The translations under genes and the position numbers were made by a program. 50,146 bases of DNA from Thermoplasmata archaeon. GTDB lineage: Archaea > Thermoplasmatota > Thermoplasmata > Lutacidiplasmatales > UBA184. Position 1 is the first letter of the stretch; each line of letters begins with the position of its first letter. Location: NCBI GenBank assembly GCA_030041075.1, contig JASHOP010000029.1, positions 1 to 50,146 on the forward strand. Direction: 5' to 3'. Positions 46,231 through 50,146 of the stretch are shown piece after piece. Under the pieces are notes generated by a model. That model searched no databases. It saw only the letters and a program-made list of their open reading frames with translations, and was not told the DNA's origin.

Positions 46231-47534
46231 CGACCCCCGCGCGCCGCAGCCCGGAACCCGGCGCGGAAGACCCGACCGATTCCGGCGAGATCGGCGGACC
46301 TAAGGGCCGCCGAGGCGAACGCGGTCTCCAGGGGGGCGGGCGGGAGATACACGCCACGGTCGAGCAGCGCGTGGAAGAACCTCCCGTAGCGCGCGCGGTC
46401 CGAGCGTCGTGCGCCGCGGTCGTCGAAGACTGGCCCGCGGGCGAAGAACAGTCCCAGCATCGAGCCGACGCGCTGGACGGTGAACGGACCGACGCGTTCC
46501 TCCTCCGCGGCCCCGACCAGTCGGTCCTCCAGCAACGCCCCCGCCTTCTCGAGGGTCCGGTAGACCCCCGGGACGAGCCGGTCGAGCATCGCCGACCCGG
46601 CGGCCATCGCCAGCGGGTGGCCCGAGAGAGTCCCGGCCTGATAGACCGGACCGAGGGGCGCGACCGTCTCCATCAGTTCCCGGCGACCCCCGTAGACACC
46701 GACCGGCATGCCTCCACCGACTACCTTGCCGAGCGTCACGAGGTCGGCGGAGAGTCCGAGCTCGCGGTGGATCGTCCCCCGTCGGAGCCGAAAGCCGGTG
46801 ATTACCTCGTCCGCGATCACGACCGCGCCATGCCGGTGGGCGAGTTTCGAGATCGACGGGAGGAACCCCGGGCGGGGCGGGACGACGCCCATGTTGCCCG
46901 CCACCGGTTCGACCAGGACCGCGGCGATCGACCGGCCGTGGCGCTCGAACAGCGTCGCGAGCCCGTCGGGGTCGTTGTAGCGGCCCACCAACGTCTCCCC
47001 GACGATCGCGGGGGGGACCCCGGCCGAGTCGGGGATCGCGAGGCTCGCGAGCCCCGAGCCGGCCCGGGCGAGGAGCCCGTCGGAGTGGCCGTGGTACCCC
47101 CCCGCGAACTTCACGACCTTGGACCGGTGCGTGAACCCGCGGGCGACCCGGACCGCGCTCATCACCGCCTCGGTCCCCGAGCTGACGAACCGGAGCCGCT
47201 CGAGCTCCGGCGCCGCGGCGCGGATCCGCTCGGCGAGCTCGTGCTCGCGCGGCGACGGCGCGCCGAAGCTGAGCCCTTCGGTGGCCGCCCGGCGAACGGC
47301 CCTCACGATCCCGGTCGGTGCGTTCCCGAGGAGGTTCGCTCCCCAGGACCCCACGAGGTCGAGGTAGCTCCGTCCGTCGACGTCGGTGAGGTAGGCTCCC
47401 CGGCCCCGGGCGAAGAACACCGGGGCTCCTCCGACGCTCCGGAACGATCGGACCGGGCTGTCGACACCCCCCACGAGGATCCGGGCGGCCCGGCGTCCCA
47501 GGGCTCGGGAGCTAGCTCCCGGGGACGAGCTCAC
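46227..47534 (-). CDS. hemL: Glutamate-1-semialdehyde 2,1-aminomutase
   Basis: PLP enzyme that turns glutamate-1-semialdehyde into 5-aminolevulinate in the C5 pathway. A 435-residue protein. The PLP lysine lies in VTLGKVVGGGMPVG. Other family blocks are GGVDSPVRSFRSVGG, FVSSGTEAVMSAVRVARGFT, FAGGYHGHSDGLL, VLVEPVAGNMGVVPP, VIADEVITGFR, and YQAGTLSGHPLAMAAG. The start is GTG at 47534, overlapping the hemQ stop (GTGA). Its partner glutamyl-tRNA reductase (hemA) is not in the window and may lie upstream of hemC. Confidence 0.96.
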   Translation of the reverse strand: MSSSPGASSRALGRRAARILVGGVDSPVRSFRSVGGAPVFFARGRGAYLTDVDGRSYLDLVGSWGANLLGNAPTGIVRAVRRAATEGLSFGAPSPREHELAERIRAAAPELERLRFVSSGTEAVMSAVRVARGFTHRSKVVKFAGGYHGHSDGLLARAGSGLASLAIPDSAGVPPAIVGETLVGRYNDPDGLATLFERHGRSIAAVLVEPVAGNMGVVPPRPGFLPSISKLAHRHGAVVIADEVITGFRLRRGTIHRELGLSADLVTLGKVVGGGMPVGVYGGRRELMETVAPLGPVYQAGTLSGHPLAMAAGSAMLDRLVPGVYRTLEKAGALLEDRLVGAAEEERVGPFTVQRVGSMLGLFFARGPVFDDRGARRSDRARYGRFFHALLDRGVYLPPAPLETAFASAALRSADLAGIGRVFRAGFRAAARGGR

Positions 47535-48250
47535 GGGACGCCTTCCGCCAGGTCGAGCATCCGCCCGGCCGGGGTGGCGACGCAGGTGAAGATCGGGGTC
47601 TCGAGGGCGGTGTACCGGCTCGCCTCGGTCGAGCGCAGGTCGCTCACGAGGTCGAGGAACTCCGCGGGCGACTCGGCCTCGAAGGCCAGGATGAACTCCT
47701 GATCGTCGAGCCCGAACGAGTAGCCCGTGTGGATCCGGACCTTCGGGTACTGGTGACCGATGCGGAAATGCTCGCCCATGATCCGCTTCCGCTCCTCGAG
47801 CGAAAGGCCGTACCACTCCCGTTTCTTCACGAACGGATAGACGAACAGGTACGGAAGGTCGAGCGGCCGGCGCTGCCCCCCTCCCCCCTCGCCGCCGTGC
47901 GCGTGCTCGCCGAGGTACTCCGAGCGCCGGCCCATTCCGAGGTAGGAGTATGGCGTGTCGAGGTAGCCCCCGAGGGGGGTCCCCAGGAGGCGCGCGTGCG
48001 ACTCCTGGAGGGGGACCAGCTCCGGACCGATCGACCAGACCATCATCTCGCACCCGGACTTGAGTCCGACCAGGGAGAAGGTCCGCGCGAGCACGCCTTC
48101 GGGCGGGTGGTCCAGGACGCGCGCGAACGCCGTCTTGCCCGCCTGACGCACGAGCGGGTCGAGCCGCCTCCACTCGGGACGGAGGTGGTAGAAGGTGTAC
48201 TTGACGAAGTCCCGACGTTCCCCGTCGTCGGCCGGCTCCCGACCGGTCAC
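47531..48250 (-). CDS. hemQ: HemQ, coproheme decarboxylase (chlorite dismutase fold)
   Basis: Converts iron-coproporphyrin III to heme b by two oxidative decarboxylations. A 239-residue ferredoxin-like double-barrel protein. Tyr147 in KKREWYGLS matches the reactive tyrosine of HemQ. His161 in GEHFRIG is the likely proximal heme ligand. The block HQYPKVRIHTGYSFGLDDQEFILAFE is of the type seen in actinobacterial and haloarchaeal HemQ. A glycine-rich loop (about 119-126) precedes LPYLFVYPFVKK. The start is GTG at 48250, overlapping the hemB stop. Its presence marks the coproporphyrin-dependent heme route. Confidence 0.94.
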   Translation of the reverse strand: MTGREPADDGERRDFVKYTFYHLRPEWRRLDPLVRQAGKTAFARVLDHPPEGVLARTFSLVGLKSGCEMMVWSIGPELVPLQESHARLLGTPLGGYLDTPYSYLGMGRRSEYLGEHAHGGEGGGGQRRPLDLPYLFVYPFVKKREWYGLSLEERKRIMGEHFRIGHQYPKVRIHTGYSFGLDDQEFILAFEAESPAEFLDLVSDLRSTEASRYTALETPIFTCVATPAGRMLDLAEGVP

Positions 48251-49266
48251 GGAGCCTCCCGGGCCCAGCGGGCGACATCTCGGGCAAAGTAGGTAACGGT
48301 AAGGTCCGCCCCGGCCCGTCGGAGCGCGACCAGCGTCTCCTCGACCGCGGCCCGCTCGTCCACCACGCCCCGCGCGCCGGCGGCCTTCAGCATCGCATAC
48401 TCCCCGCTGACCTGGAACGCCGCGAGCGGCACGTCGTAGCGGAGCCGGGCCCGGGCCAGGAGGTCGAGCGAGGTCAGCGCCGGCTTCACCATCACGATGT
48501 CCGCCCCTTCCGTCACGTCGGCCTCGATCTCCCGAAGCGCCTCGCGGGCGTTGCGGGGATCGAGCTGGTAGGTCCGGCGGTCCCCGAACGCCGGCGCCGA
48601 CTGCTCCGCCTCGCGGAACGGGCCGTAGAAGGCGGAGGCGTGCTTCGACGCGTACGCCAGGATCGCGGTCTCCGCATGGCCCGAGCGGTCCAGCGTCTCG
48701 CGAATCCGCGCGACCTGTCCGTCCATCATCGCGCTCGGCGCGACGATGTCGGCACCGGCGCGGGCGTGGGCGATGGCCACCCGGCCTAGCCGTTCCAACG
48801 TCGGGTCGTTCAGGACGACCCCCCGGCGGACCACCCCGCAGTGCCCGTGGGTAGTGTAGGCGCACAAGCAGACGTCGGTCGCGATCACGAGCCCGGGGGC
48901 GGCCCGGTGGATCGCTCGCACCGCGCTCGGCACGACCCCGTCCGGGCTCCACGCGTCGCTCCCTTCCGCGTCCTTCGACCGGCCGGCCCCGAACAGGAGC
49001 ACGGACCGGATCCCCTCGCTCGCGAGCTCGCCCGCGAGCGGGCCGAGGTCACGGACGGCGTAGCGATGGATCCCGGGCATCGAGCGGACCGGCGCCGGGC
49101 CGCCGCGACCGGGGCGGACGAAGATCGGATAGACGAGCCGTCGCACCTCGGCATCGGTCTCGGCGATCCAATCCCGCAGCGCGGGGGTGCGACGGAGGCG
49201 ACGAAGGCGGACGGGTCCCGGGCGAGCCGCGGCCGCGCGGGCGGGAGGCTCGCTACGCCGCGGCAT
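48247..49266 (-). CDS. hemB: Porphobilinogen synthase (delta-aminolevulinate dehydratase)
   Basis: Condenses two 5-aminolevulinates to porphobilinogen. A 339-residue protein. The zinc-site cysteines lie in ATDVCLCAYTTHGHCGV. The two Schiff-base lysines are in AYASKHASAFYGPFREA and ADIVMVKPALTSLD. RRLVYPIFVRPG at the N-terminus is typical. The cysteine-rich motif points to the zinc-dependent form. It overlaps hemD by 14 bases upstream and hemQ by four downstream. The ATG at 49266 is favoured because longer forms enter hemD further. Confidence 0.96.
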   Translation of the reverse strand: MPRRSEPPARAAAARPGPVRLRRLRRTPALRDWIAETDAEVRRLVYPIFVRPGRGGPAPVRSMPGIHRYAVRDLGPLAGELASEGIRSVLLFGAGRSKDAEGSDAWSPDGVVPSAVRAIHRAAPGLVIATDVCLCAYTTHGHCGVVRRGVVLNDPTLERLGRVAIAHARAGADIVAPSAMMDGQVARIRETLDRSGHAETAILAYASKHASAFYGPFREAEQSAPAFGDRRTYQLDPRNAREALREIEADVTEGADIVMVKPALTSLDLLARARLRYDVPLAAFQVSGEYAMLKAAGARGVVDERAAVEETLVALRRAGADLTVTYFARDVARWAREAP

Positions 49267-50017
49267 CGCGAAGCACCCGGAGCAGGCCCTGGGTAAATCG
49301 TTGCGCGCCCGAGGGCGGAACGATGGAGGCGTGGCGAAAGCCGTGTCCCCGGGCGGACCGAAGCGAGCGCTCGCCCAGGACGACGAGGCACACCGTGCGC
49401 GCGAGCCGCGCGAACGCGCGACGATCGAGCCGGTGTCGCAGCATCGAGAGCGTAGAGGGGCTGGTCGCAACCAGCACGTCGGCCCGCATCAGCTCGCGAC
49501 GCGTCCGGGGGGCCAGCCGGGAATCCGCATCGACCCGATAGACGATCACCTCGGTCGTCCGATGTCCGAGGCGTCGCAGCCGGCGGGCGAGCCGGGGTCC
49601 CGCCCGGTCCGACCGGAAGTAGAGAACGGTACGGCGCGGTGCGCGGCCCAGCGCATCGGCGACCGCCCCGGCCCCCGAGGATGCCGGTCGACGGGGGCGC
49701 CGGACTCCGGCCTCCCGCAACGCCCGAGCCGTCTCGGGCCCCGCCGCCCAGAACTCGACTTCCCGGGGGATGCCGCCCAGCGTCCGGGCCCACGGCACGA
49801 CGCCGGCCGTCACGGCGAACCGACTGGTCACCACCACGGTATCGGGCGGAGGGGGCCGCAGCGCCCGGTCGCGCCAGACGCGCGGGCGGATCGCCCGGGG
49901 GACCAGCATCGGGATGCGCACCACCCGCACCGGGGGGTTGGGGCCGAGCGAGCCGATACGGTCGAGCGTGCCCCGGGCCGAGGCCACGACCACCCGGGGG
50001 ACGGCGCGCGCGGTCAC
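49253..50017 (-). CDS. hemD: Uroporphyrinogen-III synthase
   Basis: Closes hydroxymethylbilane to uroporphyrinogen III with inversion of ring D. The family has little sequence conservation. Support comes from its two-domain alpha/beta look at 254 residues, the segments TVVVTSRFAVTAG and FWAAGPETARALREAG, VLYFRSDRAGPRLARRLRRLGHRTTEVIVYRV, and VLVATSPSTLSMLRHRL, and its place between hemC and hemB. It starts seven bases after the hemC stop. No fused methyltransferase domain is present. Confidence 0.87.
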   Translation of the reverse strand: MTARAVPRVVVASARGTLDRIGSLGPNPPVRVVRIPMLVPRAIRPRVWRDRALRPPPPDTVVVTSRFAVTAGVVPWARTLGGIPREVEFWAAGPETARALREAGVRRPRRPASSGAGAVADALGRAPRRTVLYFRSDRAGPRLARRLRRLGHRTTEVIVYRVDADSRLAPRTRRELMRADVLVATSPSTLSMLRHRLDRRAFARLARTVCLVVLGERSLRSARGHGFRHASIVPPSGAQRFTQGLLRVLRDAAA

Positions 50018-50024
50018 TCCGCTC

Positions 50025-50146
50025 CTATCCGCGCTTCCGGCCCCAGAGTTGCATGGCTCCGCCGTCCAGCATCTCCTTCCCGAGCCGAAGGCCGATCCGG
50101 TCGGCCTGGGCGACGGGACCCTGCCGACGCGCGCGCAGGCGGGTCC
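50025..50146 (-). CDS. hemC: Hydroxymethylbilane synthase, C-terminal end (partial)
   Basis: The frame on the minus strand runs off the right edge of the window and stops at 50025-50027. The visible 40 residues contain ADRIGLRLGKEMLDGGAMQ, which matches the usual HemC ending (a G-x-x-L-A-x-x-L-L-x-x-G-A pattern). With hemD directly downstream the call is safe, though the catalytic part with the dipyrromethane cysteine is outside the window. Confidence 0.8.
   Translation of the reverse strand, partial: TRLRARRQGPVAQADRIGLRLGKEMLDGGAMQLWGRKRG

Overview
The window is a GC-rich, gene-dense stretch of an archaeal chromosome. Archaeal signatures include ribosomal proteins S7 and L37Ae, EF-2 with the diphthamide histidine at residue 600, the Rrp4/Rrp41/Rrp42 exosome, SBDS, a proteasome alpha subunit, RpoP, RadB, archaeal Trm1, aRNase J, and an intron-bearing tRNA-Trp with no encoded CCA. 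Several genes have an AT-rich TATA-like box about 22-28 bp before the start codon, which suits leaderless transcription. A Thermoplasmata-like euryarchaeon fits best (EF-2 sequence, bacterial-type UvrB, bacterial-type heme genes). That placement is an inference, not a measurement. Layout: (1) 1-2900 (+): end of rpsL, rpsG and fusA. (2) 3025-10199 (-): a housekeeping block read psmA, SBDS, rrp4, rrp41, rrp42, rpl37ae, rpoP, aRNase J, radB, ogt. It is the known archaeal exosome superoperon extended by an RNase J and by DNA repair genes, so RNA decay, ribosome maturation and protein turnover lie together. (3) 10339-30328: short mixed-strand units. These are a DUF255 thioredoxin-like protein, a phosphoesterase, an HTH regulator coupled to an unknown gene, a UPF0200 kinase coupled to a coiled-coil protein, glycyl-tRNA synthetase coupled to an amidohydrolase, a PfkB kinase, purQ, a HemK-like methyltransferase, THEP1 NTPase, Trm1, Lhr helicase, a PPC/DUF296 protein, LarE coupled to UvrB, and a winged-helix regulator. 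(4) 30325-36324: an accessory region. An asparagine-synthase-like PP-loop gene is followed by two diverged paralogous membrane-anchored surface proteins. These lie between two direct copies of an 82-bp repeat; the second copy abuts a frameshifted transposase relic and lies inside the 3' run-on of a Dph6-like gene. This part is visibly less GC-rich than its surroundings. (5) 36380-40725 (-): a BtuF-BtuC-BtuD type ABC uptake operon whose binding protein carries an N-terminal seven-repeat YVTN beta-propeller. Next come tRNA-Trp with an intron of about 87 nt and a large secreted protein with a glycine tract. (6) 44270-50146 (-): hemC (partial), hemD, hemB, hemQ, hemL, hemE, hemH. All junctions from hemB to hemH are 4-base stop/start overlaps, so these genes are probably translated in a coupled way. 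HemQ keeps the REWY tyrosine and a proximal-type histidine. With a HemH whose ferrochelatase motifs resemble the Gram-positive enzyme, this points to the coproporphyrin-dependent heme route of Gram-positive bacteria rather than the siroheme (Ahb) route of many archaea. The oxidase step (CgoX/HemY type) is not in the window. The most unusual points are the propeller-BtuF fusion, the repeat-flanked paralog pair, two changes in GTPase motifs of EF-2, the complete coproporphyrin-type heme operon, the missing canonical start of trm1, and a long hairpin at 31600-31659.
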